Shown here: piece after piece, positions 32,954-40,532 of the stretch
How the letters are laid out: every line of letters starts with the position of its first letter
How positions within the stretch are numbered: position 1 is the stretch's first letter
Source: an uncultured Anaerolineae bacterium
GTDB taxonomy: Bacteria; Chloroflexota; Anaerolineae; J036; Brachytrichaceae
Length of the DNA stretch: 42,491 nt
Assembly: GCA_937959265.1 (NCBI GenBank)
Contig: CALGMA010000029.1
Span: 1 to 42,491, forward strand
Reading direction: 5' to 3'
Notes under the pieces: generated by a model
Told to the model about the DNA's origin: nothing
Databases searched by the model: none
The model's input: the letters and a program-made list of their open reading frames with translations, nothing else
Translations under genes and position numbers: made by a program

Positions 32954-34132
32954 CTAGCCTCTATCCGGCAACACGGCAATACCCGGCAGTGTCTTGCCTT
33001 CGAGGAACTCCAGCGAAGCGCCGCCGCCGGTGCTGATGTGGGTGATCCTGTCGGTCAGGCCGGCTTGTTCGATCGCCGCCACCGAATCGCCGCCACCGAT
33101 AATGCTGATCGCATCCGACTCAGCCACGGCTTGGGCAATCGCGCGCGTGCCCGCCGCGAACTTCGCGAACTCGAACACGCCCATCGGGCCGTTCCAGATA
33201 ATCATGCGCGCGTTGCGCAGCTCGTTGCGATATTTCTCCACGGTGTGCGGACCGATGTCGAGTGCACGCCAGCCCGGCTTGATCTGCCCGACCGTCACCG
33301 CTTCACTGTGCGCATCATTGCTGAAGGCGTCGGCGACGATGACATCCACCGGCAACATCAGCTTACCGCTGCAGCACAACAGCAGCTCGCGCGCCTGTTC
33401 CAGCGCATCACTCTCTACCAACGAGTCGCCCAACTCGTAGCCTTCGGCCTTCAGGAAGGTATTGGCCATGCCGCCACCGATCATGATCTTGTCGGCCAGT
33501 GACATCAGGTTGTTGATCACCGGCAGCTTGTCGCTGATCTTGGCACCGCCGAGCAACACCACCACCGGATGCTCGGGATCGGTAAATACCTTGCCCAGGA
33601 ACTTAATCTCCTTCTCCATCAAGAAGCCGGCCGCGGCAGGCAGGAAGTGCGCCACGGCCTCGACCGAGGCATGCGCGCGGTGAGCGCTGCCGAAGGCATC
33701 GTTTACATACACATCGCCCAGCGACGCCAGTTGCTTGGCGAAATCAGGATCGTTCTTCTCCTCTGCTTTGTGGAAACGCAGGTTCTCCAGCAGCAACACG
33801 TCACCAGGCTTCAGCGCGCGGGCCTGCGTCTCCACTTCAGGTCCGATGCAGTCATTTGCGAATTGCACCGGCCGCTTGAGCAGTTCGCTCAGACGCTCGG
33901 CAGCAGGCCGCAGGCTCTGCGAGGGATCAACGCCTTTGGGCCGGCCGAGGTGCGACATCAGCACCACCGACGCGCCCTGTTCGAGCGCATACTGAATCGT
34001 GGGCAACGCTGCACGAATGCGGGTATCGTCGGTAATGGCGCCGTCCTTGAGCGGCACATTGAAGTCCACACGCATCAACACGCGCTTGCCGTTCAGCGAA
34101 GGAAAGTCTCGAATCGTCCGTTTGTTGAACAC
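32954..34132 (-). CDS. pgk: Phosphoglycerate kinase
   Basis: The glycolytic/gluconeogenic enzyme that interconverts 1,3-bisphosphoglycerate and ADP with 3-phosphoglycerate and ATP. Of 392 residues, the substrate-binding [23 protein letters not shown] and [14 protein letters not shown], the nucleotide-side [13 protein letters not shown] and WNGPMGVFE, and the closing [34 protein letters not shown] are all intact. The GTG at 34132 has TAGGAG at a suitable distance. It stands alone: 100 bp downstream without a gene, and a divergent rsmG upstream. Confidence 0.95.
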   Translation of the reverse strand: MFNKRTIRDFPSLNGKRVLMRVDFNVPLKDGAITDDTRIRAALPTIQYALEQGASVVLMSHLGRPKGVDPSQSLRPAAERLSELLKRPVQFANDCIGPEVETQARALKPGDVLLLENLRFHKAEEKNDPDFAKQLASLGDVYVNDAFGSAHRAHASVEAVAHFLPAAAGFLMEKEIKFLGKVFTDPEHPVVVLLGGAKISDKLPVINNLMSLADKIMIGGGMANTFLKAEGYELGDSLVESDALEQARELLLCCSGKLMLPVDVIVADAFSNDAHSEAVTVGQIKPGWRALDIGPHTVEKYRNELRNARMIIWNGPMGVFEFAKFAAGTRAIAQAVAESDAISIIGGGDSVAAIEQAGLTDRITHISTGGGASLEFLEGKTLPGIAVLPDRG

Positions 34133-34240
34133 GTTTTTATCTCCTAGGTGCTATCGAGCAGGTCGCGTGAGCGACCCACACCTCATTCCGGCGCGAATTG
34201 TAGCGGTTGAGATGAGGTATCGTCTAATGCTCAACGGGAG

Positions 34241-34972
34241 ATGACGGAGAACGAGATACGAGATGCGGCGCGCGCACTGGACGTCACACTCGACGCTCAG
34301 CAGGCCGGCGCGCTGTTGCGCTTTCGCGACCTGTTGGTGGAAGCGAATCGGCGCTTCAACCTGACCGCCCTCACCGACGATGCTTCCATCCTCGCACTGC
34401 ACTTCCTCGATTCGCTTACCGCGGTCCGGGTCATTCGCGACCTCCAGGTCAGCGCCGGCGCTGCGCTGGAGTTGGTTGATGTCGGCACCGGCGGCGGCTT
34501 TCCGGGCATCCCACTCAAGATCGCTTTACCTGAGCTGCGCGTGACGCTGATGGATAGCACGGCGAAGAAGGTGCAGTTCTGCGCCGAGGTTATTCGCGCG
34601 CTGGCGCTGCAAAATATCCGCACCATCCAAGACCGCGCCGAGGAAGCCGGCCACCGCCCCGAGCACCGCGAGCGCTACGATGTGGTCATTGCTCGGGCGG
34701 TCGCGCCGATGCCGACCCTGGCCGAGTATCTGCTGCCGCTCACGCGCGTGGGAGGAACGTGCATCGCCATGAAAGGCAGCGACACTCAGGCCGAAGCAGC
34801 GCGCGCCGCCGGCGCGATCGCCAGGCTGGGCGGCGCGATCGCTGCCGTCACACCGGTCAACCTACCCGGCCGCGATGAGCAGCGCGCGTTGATCGTGATC
34901 AACAAGCTGCACCCCACGCCGCAGCCCTACCCGCGTCGCGGCGGTGCGCCACGCAAGTCGCCCCTACAGTGA
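34241..34972 (+). CDS. rsmG: 16S rRNA (guanine527-N7)-methyltransferase RsmG
   Basis: A SAM-dependent methyltransferase acting on G527 of 16S rRNA (formerly GidB). Of 243 residues, the conserved N-terminal NRRFNLTALTD, the SAM motif VDVGTGGGFPGIPLKIALP (Asp80 onward), LMDSTAKKVQF and ARAVAPMPTLAEYLLPL are present. The C-terminus TPQPYPRRGGAPRKSPL is the usual family ending (YPRxxGxPxKxPL). GGGAG lies directly before the ATG. It is divergent from pgk and precedes the mutase B12 subunit by 40 bp. Confidence 0.94.
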   Translation: MTENEIRDAARALDVTLDAQQAGALLRFRDLLVEANRRFNLTALTDDASILALHFLDSLTAVRVIRDLQVSAGAALELVDVGTGGGFPGIPLKIALPELRVTLMDSTAKKVQFCAEVIRALALQNIRTIQDRAEEAGHRPEHRERYDVVIARAVAPMPTLAEYLLPLTRVGGTCIAMKGSDTQAEAARAAGAIARLGGAIAAVTPVNLPGRDEQRALIVINKLHPTPQPYPRRGGAPRKSPLQ

Positions 34973-35000
34973 CCCTCGCTCCGACAACCCCAATTGTGGC

Positions 35001-35006
35001 TAAAAT
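35001..35006 (+). promoter_or_regulatory. TAAAAT -10-like element 6 bp before a start codon
   Basis: TAAAAT followed by 6 bp and then the ATG at 35013, with TGG just before it, resembling an extended -10. There is no Shine-Dalgarno site in a normal position. It is compatible with a leaderless transcript. Confidence 0.45.
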
Positions 35007-35012
35007 CTAGGT

Positions 35013-35453
35013 ATGACGCCAACGCCCGAAGCGACACGACCGCTGCGCATATTGATCGCCAAGCCTGGCCTGGACGGCCACGACCGTGGCGCCAAGGTGA
35101 TCGCACGAGCACTGCGCGACGCCGGGATGGAAGTGATCTACACCGGCCTGCGTCAGACGCCGGAGATGATCGCTGCCGCTGCGTTGCAGGAAGACGTAGA
35201 TGCGGTCGGCCTGAGCATTTTGAGCGGCGCGCACAATACCCTGCTGCCGCGCGTGGTCGAACTGTTGCGTCAAAGCGGCATGGGGGATGTGCCTGTATTC
35301 GCCGGCGGCATCATCCCCGACGAAGACGTGCCCGGTCTGAAGGCCGCCGGTATTGCTGCAGTCTTCGGGCCCGGCACGCCACTGTCGGAGATCGTCCAAT
35401 TCATCCGCGAACACACGCCGTCGCGACATCCTATGATCATGAATCATGATTGA
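35013..35453 (+). CDS. mcmA2: Methylmalonyl-CoA mutase B12-binding subunit
   Basis: A 146-residue cobalamin-binding subunit of a two-subunit methylmalonyl-CoA mutase. The cobalt-binding motif is Asp21-x-His23-x-x-Gly26 in [32 protein letters not shown] and [33 protein letters not shown] are the other conserved parts. It overlaps meaB by 8 bp. The catalytic large subunit is not in the window, so it must be encoded elsewhere or beyond the edge. Confidence 0.93.
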   Translation: MTPTPEATRPLRILIAKPGLDGHDRGAKVIARALRDAGMEVIYTGLRQTPEMIAAAALQEDVDAVGLSILSGAHNTLLPRVVELLRQSGMGDVPVFAGGIIPDEDVPGLKAAGIAAVFGPGTPLSEIVQFIREHTPSRHPMIMNHD

Positions 35454-36489
35454 TGAGCGACTACGGATGACTGGCGATACGCGACCGACCCGGCCCACCA
35501 AGCGCGACCTGGCGCGCCTGATCACCGGCATCGAAAACGGCGATCCAAACGCATTGTGCACGTTACGTGAATGGTATGGCCGCGCGGGCGGTGCTCATAT
35601 CATCGGCGTCACTGGCGCGCCCGGCAGCGGCAAAAGCACGCTGGTCGCTGCGCTGACCCGACTGGCGCGCAGCCGTGGTCAGACGGTGGCCATCGTCTCG
35701 GTAGATCCAAGCAGCCCATTCACCGGCGGGGCGATCCTGGGCGATCGCATTCGCATGCGCGAACTGTTCGAGGACGACGGCGTGTTCATTCGCAGCATAG
35801 CTAACCGCGGCGCGCTGGGAGGGATCGCCCGCTCGACGGCCGACATCGTCGCCGCGCTCGACGCGGCAGGCTACGACCTGGTGTTCATCGAGACGGTGGG
35901 CGCCGGTCAGGCCGAGGTCGAAGTCGCGCGCGTGGCCGAGACGATCATCGTCGTCGAGGCGCCTGGGCTGGGCGACGACGTTCAGGCCATCAAAGCCGGC
36001 ATCCTGGAAATCGCCGATATCCTGGTCGTGAACAAAGCCGACCGCGAAGGCGCGGAGCGCGCTGTGAGCGTGCTACAAGCCGCCCTGGACTTGGCCGCGC
36101 CATCGGTCGGCGCAGCCGGACATCACGGCTACGGCGCGCTGCATCGCGTCGAAGCGCCGACGGCGGCCTCCGCCGGCTGGCGCATCCCCATTTTGAAGAC
36201 GATCGCGACCGAAGGCGACGGCGTCGCAGCCGTGCTCGACGCCATCGCGCGCCACCGGCAGTACCTGGAGCAAGGCGCGGGCGCGCAGCGTCGGGCGCAA
36301 CGCCTGGAGCAGGAAGTGACGATCCGGCTGCGCGACCTCCTCTTAAAGCGCGCAATGCAACAGATCGAGCCGACGCGCTATCACGCCTTAATCGAGGCAT
36401 GCATCGCCCGCAAACTGCATCCTCAGGAGGCGGCTCAGGAATTGCTGAGCGAGTTAGCGTGCGACGACGGTCGCGCTCCGGCCGAGTGA
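35446..36489 (+). CDS. meaB: MeaB/ArgK-type GTPase, mutase chaperone
   Basis: A 347-residue SIMIBI-class GTPase that protects and reloads methylmalonyl-CoA mutase. P-loop GAPGSGKS (57-64), switch region [35 protein letters not shown] and the base-specifying NKAD (196-199) are intact. Between NKAD and the helical C-terminus the sequence [15 protein letters not shown] is less conserved but has the [21 protein letters not shown] part. It overlaps the B12-binding subunit by 8 bp, which gives strong support for the pairing. Confidence 0.93.
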   Translation: MIDERLRMTGDTRPTRPTKRDLARLITGIENGDPNALCTLREWYGRAGGAHIIGVTGAPGSGKSTLVAALTRLARSRGQTVAIVSVDPSSPFTGGAILGDRIRMRELFEDDGVFIRSIANRGALGGIARSTADIVAALDAAGYDLVFIETVGAGQAEVEVARVAETIIVVEAPGLGDDVQAIKAGILEIADILVVNKADREGAERAVSVLQAALDLAAPSVGAAGHHGYGALHRVEAPTAASAGWRIPILKTIATEGDGVAAVLDAIARHRQYLEQGAGAQRRAQRLEQEVTIRLRDLLLKRAMQQIEPTRYHALIEACIARKLHPQEAAQELLSELACDDGRAPAE

Positions 36490-36528
36490 CCCAGCGCCGA
36501 CAAAAGACACCCTCACGACAACCGCGCG

Positions 36529-37125
36529 ATGCTCACCGCTTACCTTGTTCGGCACGGACAAACCGCGTTCAACGCCGAGGGCCGCATACAAGGCTGGCTG
36601 GACGTGCCGCTGGACGCCGTCGGCCAAATTCAGGCGCAATGTGTGGCCCGCCGCTTCATCGCGAAGTCCATCCAGGCGATCTACTCCAGCCCACTGATGC
36701 GCGCTGCCGACACCGCGCGCGCCATCTCGCAGGCTTGCCGTCTCGAAGTCATCTTCGACGAGCGGCTGCGCGAGTACCACATGGGCGACTGGACCGGACT
36801 GACCGCTGATGAGATCCGAATGACGACGCCGACGGCGCACTTGGACGATCCGGAAGCGCCCGTCCCCAACGGCGAGAGCGCACAGCACATGCGCGAGCGG
36901 GTCATCTCTTTCCTGCGCGATCTGATCGCGCGTCACGACGGCGAGGCGGTCGTCCTCGTTTCGCACGGCGGCACGCTCGGCGCTATGGTCGGGGCGATGC
37001 TGGGGCTGCCGGTCATGCGGCGCCACCCGTTCGCCTTCGGCAACGCTTCGCTCACCGAGGCCGGCTACGAAAGTGGGCGATGGCGATTGCGCAGCTTGAA
37101 CGACCGCTGCCATTTGCAGGGATAG
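36529..37125 (+). CDS. Histidine phosphatase family protein
   Basis: A 198-residue phosphatase of the phosphoglycerate-mutase superfamily. The phospho-accepting motif is LVRHGQT (Arg8, His9), YSSPLMRAADTA carries the second Arg, DERLREYHMGDWTGL the acid residue and VLVSHGGTLGAM the second His. The substrate cannot be told; relatives act on phosphosugars, alpha-ribazole phosphate or 3-phosphoglycerate. A role in cobalamin synthesis is conceivable beside the B12 genes, but the 39-bp gap and weak linkage do not show it. No Shine-Dalgarno site is visible before the ATG. Confidence 0.88.
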   Translation: MLTAYLVRHGQTAFNAEGRIQGWLDVPLDAVGQIQAQCVARRFIAKSIQAIYSSPLMRAADTARAISQACRLEVIFDERLREYHMGDWTGLTADEIRMTTPTAHLDDPEAPVPNGESAQHMRERVISFLRDLIARHDGEAVVLVSHGGTLGAMVGAMLGLPVMRRHPFAFGNASLTEAGYESGRWRLRSLNDRCHLQG

Positions 37126-37167
37126 CAGCGCGCCATACCGCAGCCCGACAGCCGTCGGACGGCGCTT

Positions 37168-38139
37168 TCAACGTTCGATAATCTCCGCCTCGACCGGATC
37201 GATGCCGCTGTGCGGGCGATGTGGGAGTACGGTGCCAATCGCATCCACGATGTGGTCGAAGGCTTCCTGCACACGGCGCAAGGGCGGTTTCTCCGCAAAG
37301 TGCTCGGCGTAGTCGGCCACCGCTTCCTCCGGGGGCACGTCGCACCCGCAGTGTTCCCTCAAATAGTGCTTGTGATCTATGATCCACAGATACAGGTCGG
37401 CTTCGGTTCGGCCGGGGAAATCGCGGAGGATGCCTTCTTTGCGGATTGCCTCGACGATGGGCAGATAGACGTTGTCGTACCAATCGGTCACGGCCTCGTC
37501 CTCACTCACCTCGCGCCGGAGATCCAGACCCATGAAATAGCGATGCACGGCGATGTGCTCGAGCAAGCGCGCGTAGCCGCCGCCGATGGAGAAGCGAATG
37601 TTCTGCTCCGGTCGCAGCACGTCCAGTCGAGTGCGTTCGAGGAACTCGGCATACTCGCCGAGCAGCTCGAGTGCGTCGGCATTGATATCCTCGGCCGTGA
37701 CCGGCACCGGCGTGATCGCTTCCTGAACCTCAGCGTCTATGTATTTCACGCTGTGTTCGCGGGCGACCGACACGCGATGGTTGCCATCCAGCACGAAATA
37801 CACGTCCCCAACCTTGTAGAGTGAGACTGGCGGCAAGCTAACATCGTCGTAGAAAGCCCGGTTGATCTTGCGCCAGCGGCTGCTGCTGCTGTCGTTGACC
37901 GGCAAGAAGGCGTTGTCGAAGTCATGATAGCGCCCTACGCTGCCCTTGATCTTATCCACCGGCACGGTCTGGATACCGCGCCGGATGAACCCACGTAGCT
38001 TGAGCTTGTCGCGCACTTCATCCCACGCCATCAGCTCGGTGTTCTGTCCAGACAGCAATGACCACGCCTTGCGCAGAAAGCCTTTCGAGCGCGCCCGCCG
38101 AAAGTCCAGGTAATCCTGAGTCGACAGTGCCTCCGACAT
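37168..38139 (-). CDS. ParB/Srx-like domain protein of unknown role
   Basis: A 323-residue soluble protein. Residues about 50-140 look like a ParB/sulfiredoxin-type domain: RRGIQTVPVDKIKGSVGRYHDFDNAF, LYKVGDVYFVLDGNHRVSVARE (GNHRVSVA is the ParB-type motif) and YIDAEVQEAITPVPV. The rest is helical with many acidic and aromatic residues (AVTDWYDNVYLPIVEAIRKEGILRDFPGRTEADLYLWIIDHKHYL). It lacks a ParB HTH and has no ParA beside it, so a chromosome-partition role is unlikely. TATAGT ends 8 bp before the ATG, with TGA directly before it, like an extended -10. A DUF4032-type assignment is possible but not certain. Confidence 0.75.
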   Translation of the reverse strand: MSEALSTQDYLDFRRARSKGFLRKAWSLLSGQNTELMAWDEVRDKLKLRGFIRRGIQTVPVDKIKGSVGRYHDFDNAFLPVNDSSSSRWRKINRAFYDDVSLPPVSLYKVGDVYFVLDGNHRVSVAREHSVKYIDAEVQEAITPVPVTAEDINADALELLGEYAEFLERTRLDVLRPEQNIRFSIGGGYARLLEHIAVHRYFMGLDLRREVSEDEAVTDWYDNVYLPIVEAIRKEGILRDFPGRTEADLYLWIIDHKHYLREHCGCDVPPEEAVADYAEHFAEKPPLRRVQEAFDHIVDAIGTVLPHRPHSGIDPVEAEIIER

Positions 38140-38147
38140 CTCAAACG

Positions 38148-38153
38148 ACTATA
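38148..38153 (-). promoter_or_regulatory. TATAGT -10-like element before the ParB-like gene
   Basis: On the coding strand TGA-TATAGT ends 8 bp before the ATG at 38139 without a Shine-Dalgarno site; extended -10-like. Possible near-leaderless start. Confidence 0.4.
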
Positions 38154-38190
38154 TCACCTGAACGCGAAACTGGCCTTTCTTTTGGCCGGT

Positions 38191-38215
38191 TGTCAAGTTG
38201 CCAATTCACTTGACA
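38191..38215. promoter_or_regulatory. 8-bp inverted repeat TGTCAAGT-N9-ACTTGACA
   Basis: Perfect 8-bp arms at 38191-38198 and 38208-38215. It lies between the GT39-type gene and the ParB-like gene, both on the minus strand. It could be a weak terminator or an operator; each arm contains a TTGACA on one strand. Confidence 0.4.
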
Positions 38216-38281
38216 GGGGGCAGGACCAAGTTTTGAAGATCGAGGGACAGAAAGAAGGAGTCGGGAGGAGAGGGTGAGAGA

Positions 38282-40141
38282 TCAGCCTAGTCGCACGTAT
38301 GTCGGCGCAGCATTCTGGCGTAGCACAACCTCGTAGATCAACACTAACGGCTCACGCTGCGGCGTCTCGATCTGAGTCTGGCGCCCATTCGGGTAACGCT
38401 GTTTGACGAATTCGAGTTCGGCTGCGCGTTCGGGGGTGAACGCAAAGGCCGTCACCGGGCGATCGAGCGCCCAGTCGGGTGGCGCAGTAAGCAGTTCCAG
38501 CACATCCGTCCCCTCTACGTGCGGCGCGACGAACCTCATCGTTGAGAATCCTTGATAAGTCATGCGCGGCGCGCCGAAGAAATATAACTGCGAGCCGGCA
38601 GGATAGGCCGCAATTCGACGCGCCAACACGGTCGCGATCTGCGTGTTCGGATCACCCCGACTGGCGACCGGCGCGAACTCGCGAAAGTAGAAGTTCAGGT
38701 CGGCGATGCAGCCGGCAACGAGCGCGCATGCGGCGAGCAAATAGCCGTAACGATTGGGAAGGCACAACAGATCGGCCAGCAAACGGCCGAGCAAAGCAAA
38801 GCCCAAACCAACGCAGGCCGCGGCCACGACGACGCCAGCCACGTAGCGTTGGCCGGCCGGCGTGCTTTCGCTGATCGCCACGATGCCAATCGTCGTTACC
38901 AACACGAGCAAGAGATAACGCGCATTCGCATCCCTGATATTAACGATCAACCAGCCCAAGCCGAAGAGCGCCAGCACAGCCGGCGCCAGCAGTAACACCG
39001 GCCGGCCCGCCTCTGCATACCACGAACGCAACGGCAACCACACCAGCCCCAGCGTAGCGTCGCGAAGGTTGCCGAGTATCACTTCGGGCACCGACCGGCC
39101 AGTCGTGCGCGCTGTGTATTGGAACCAATTACCGCCGCGCTCGGGCCAGTCCGGCCGGAGCAAACTCACGCGCTCGGCCGGCGCTCGAAACTGATCGGGA
39201 TGTGCTCTGAAATACAGGCCCATCGGCAAAAAGACGACGAAAGCAATAAACGCCAGCGCAGCGATGTTCATCTTCTGGCGCGCGAGCCGGTCGCGTTCGA
39301 AGGCGAGCATACTGAGCAACCAGCAGACGATGACAGCAGGCAATGCGCGGCTGCCGGTGTAGAAATACTGACTGAGACCGACCAGCAAGCCGGCACCGGC
39401 ATAGGCCCAGCGTGCACCCGTTCGCCAGCCACGCCACAGCAGTCCGCCCACGAAGACGACGAACAGGCCATCCCAAATGTTGTTCAAACCGATCCGGCTC
39501 CACTGGATAGCATAGTGCGAACATGCCAGCATTAGCCCGGCAGCCAGGCCCACTCGCCACCCGAACGCAGACCGCATCCACCCATACAACCCGACGACGG
39601 TAAGCGCACCGGCAAAAGCAGCAGGCAGGCGCAACGCGCCATAGCTCGGCCCTAAAAGTGAGATCGGCACGGCGGGAATGGCGAAGAACAGCGCGGGGAA
39701 GGAATACCAGCCCACGCCGAACATGTTCGTCAGTTCGCCGCGCACGATTCGCACGGCGGTCAGGCCGGCGCTGCCTTCGTCGCCGTGCCAGGCGACGGGG
39801 ATCGCATCGTTCTGCACAGCGCGTAACGCGAAGGCGAAGGTGAACAACGCCGAGATGCCCATCCACTCGATCCACCGCGCCTTGATGGGCAACGTCCGTT
39901 CGTGCTTTGCATCCACAAGGGTCGGCGCGAGCGGCGCAACGGCGATTAGCGCCAGCGCAACAGACGCCCACCACGCTAGGAGCGATGCAGCCGGACGCTC
40001 GGCGATCTCTACCGGCCCGGCGAGTTCATACGCCAACACGCCCAGCCCGACCGCGGTTGCCCCAAAGAGGATGCGAGCGAAACGAAGGGCATCGGTGCTG
40101 AACCGGCCGGCCAGGTTCACAGCGATTCCCCTACCACCCAT
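38282..40141 (-). CDS. GT39-type (ArnT/PMT-like) membrane glycosyltransferase
   Basis: A 619-residue integral membrane enzyme that probably moves a sugar from a polyprenyl phosphate carrier to an extracellular acceptor. About 11-13 hydrophobic helices occupy the first 470 residues. The first external loop holds the catalytic Asp-Glu motif VAWHGDEGSAG (Asp121, Glu122), and LLGPSYGALRLPAAFAGALTVVGLYGWM is a typical GT-C helix-loop segment. The last 150 residues form a soluble extracytoplasmic domain. TACAAT lies 9 bp before the ATG at 40141. The acceptor and donor are unknown. It stands apart from other envelope genes. Confidence 0.85.
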   Translation of the reverse strand: MGGRGIAVNLAGRFSTDALRFARILFGATAVGLGVLAYELAGPVEIAERPAASLLAWWASVALALIAVAPLAPTLVDAKHERTLPIKARWIEWMGISALFTFAFALRAVQNDAIPVAWHGDEGSAGLTAVRIVRGELTNMFGVGWYSFPALFFAIPAVPISLLGPSYGALRLPAAFAGALTVVGLYGWMRSAFGWRVGLAAGLMLACSHYAIQWSRIGLNNIWDGLFVVFVGGLLWRGWRTGARWAYAGAGLLVGLSQYFYTGSRALPAVIVCWLLSMLAFERDRLARQKMNIAALAFIAFVVFLPMGLYFRAHPDQFRAPAERVSLLRPDWPERGGNWFQYTARTTGRSVPEVILGNLRDATLGLVWLPLRSWYAEAGRPVLLLAPAVLALFGLGWLIVNIRDANARYLLLVLVTTIGIVAISESTPAGQRYVAGVVVAAACVGLGFALLGRLLADLLCLPNRYGYLLAACALVAGCIADLNFYFREFAPVASRGDPNTQIATVLARRIAAYPAGSQLYFFGAPRMTYQGFSTMRFVAPHVEGTDVLELLTAPPDWALDRPVTAFAFTPERAAELEFVKQRYPNGRQTQIETPQREPLVLIYEVVLRQNAAPTYVRLG

Positions 40142-40150
40142 ACATGAAGG

Positions 40151-40156
40151 ATTGTA
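40151..40156 (-). promoter_or_regulatory. TACAAT hexamer before the GT39-type start
   Basis: On the coding strand TACAAT ends 9 bp before the ATG at 40141 without a Shine-Dalgarno site, like several other starts in the window. Confidence 0.35.
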
Positions 40157-40319
40157 CGCTTCAAAAGCGATCCGAACCGTTTACAACAAGTGCTTATCAG
40201 GCGCTTAACCTGCGCTCAAAACGCAGCGCTTAGCATCAAGTTAGCACTACACCCCTTCAAAGGCGTACGACAGCCGGCCGACTGATGTGTGTCCTTCTGT
40301 ATTCGAAGAGGAGGCAGAT

Positions 40320-40427
40320 ATGGAGATCATCGTCGTGGGCCTGCTCGTGGTAATCCTGTTGCTGATCGCCTACATTGCTGGTTACGCCGCAGGAGTTGCT
40401 GCCAGCCGCCCGAATATCTATCACTGA
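40320..40427 (+). CDS. 35-residue single-pass membrane protein
   Basis: A short gene. The protein starts MEIIVVGLLVVILLLIAYIAG and ends ASRPNIYH: one membrane helix (about residues 3-27) and a short polar tail. The ATG follows a near-perfect ribosome site (GAGGAGG, 5 bp spacing), which is the strongest in this part of the window and argues that it is real. It stands alone between the GT39-type gene (divergent) and nrdJ (convergent), and a strong hairpin follows. The function is unknown; single-helix microproteins often modulate membrane complexes, but nothing here points to a partner. Confidence 0.72.
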   Translation: MEIIVVGLLVVILLLIAYIAGYAAGVAASRPNIYH

Positions 40428-40476
40428 GGTCGCGCGCACTTTCGCAAGCCGAAGCGAGTCAAACCCGAAAGAGACG

Positions 40477-40508
40477 CTGCCGCGATCCTCAGTCGAGAAT
40501 CGCGGCAG
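40477..40508. terminator. Hairpin between the microprotein gene and nrdJ
   Basis: Ten-base arms 40477-40486 and 40499-40508 are perfect reverse complements, and the 12-base loop contains a further CTC/GAG pairing. It lies 50 bp after the microprotein stop and 25 bp beyond the nrdJ stop, so it can serve both convergent genes. There is no T-tract. Confidence 0.65.
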
Positions 40509-40532
40509 ATGCCGGTCGTGATGCGCTAACGG

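Noticed and set aside
34915..34972. Pro/Arg-rich tail of RsmG as a repeat-derived extension
   Set aside because: The YPRRxGxPxKxPL ending is the normal C-terminus of the RsmG family, so no extra element is needed.
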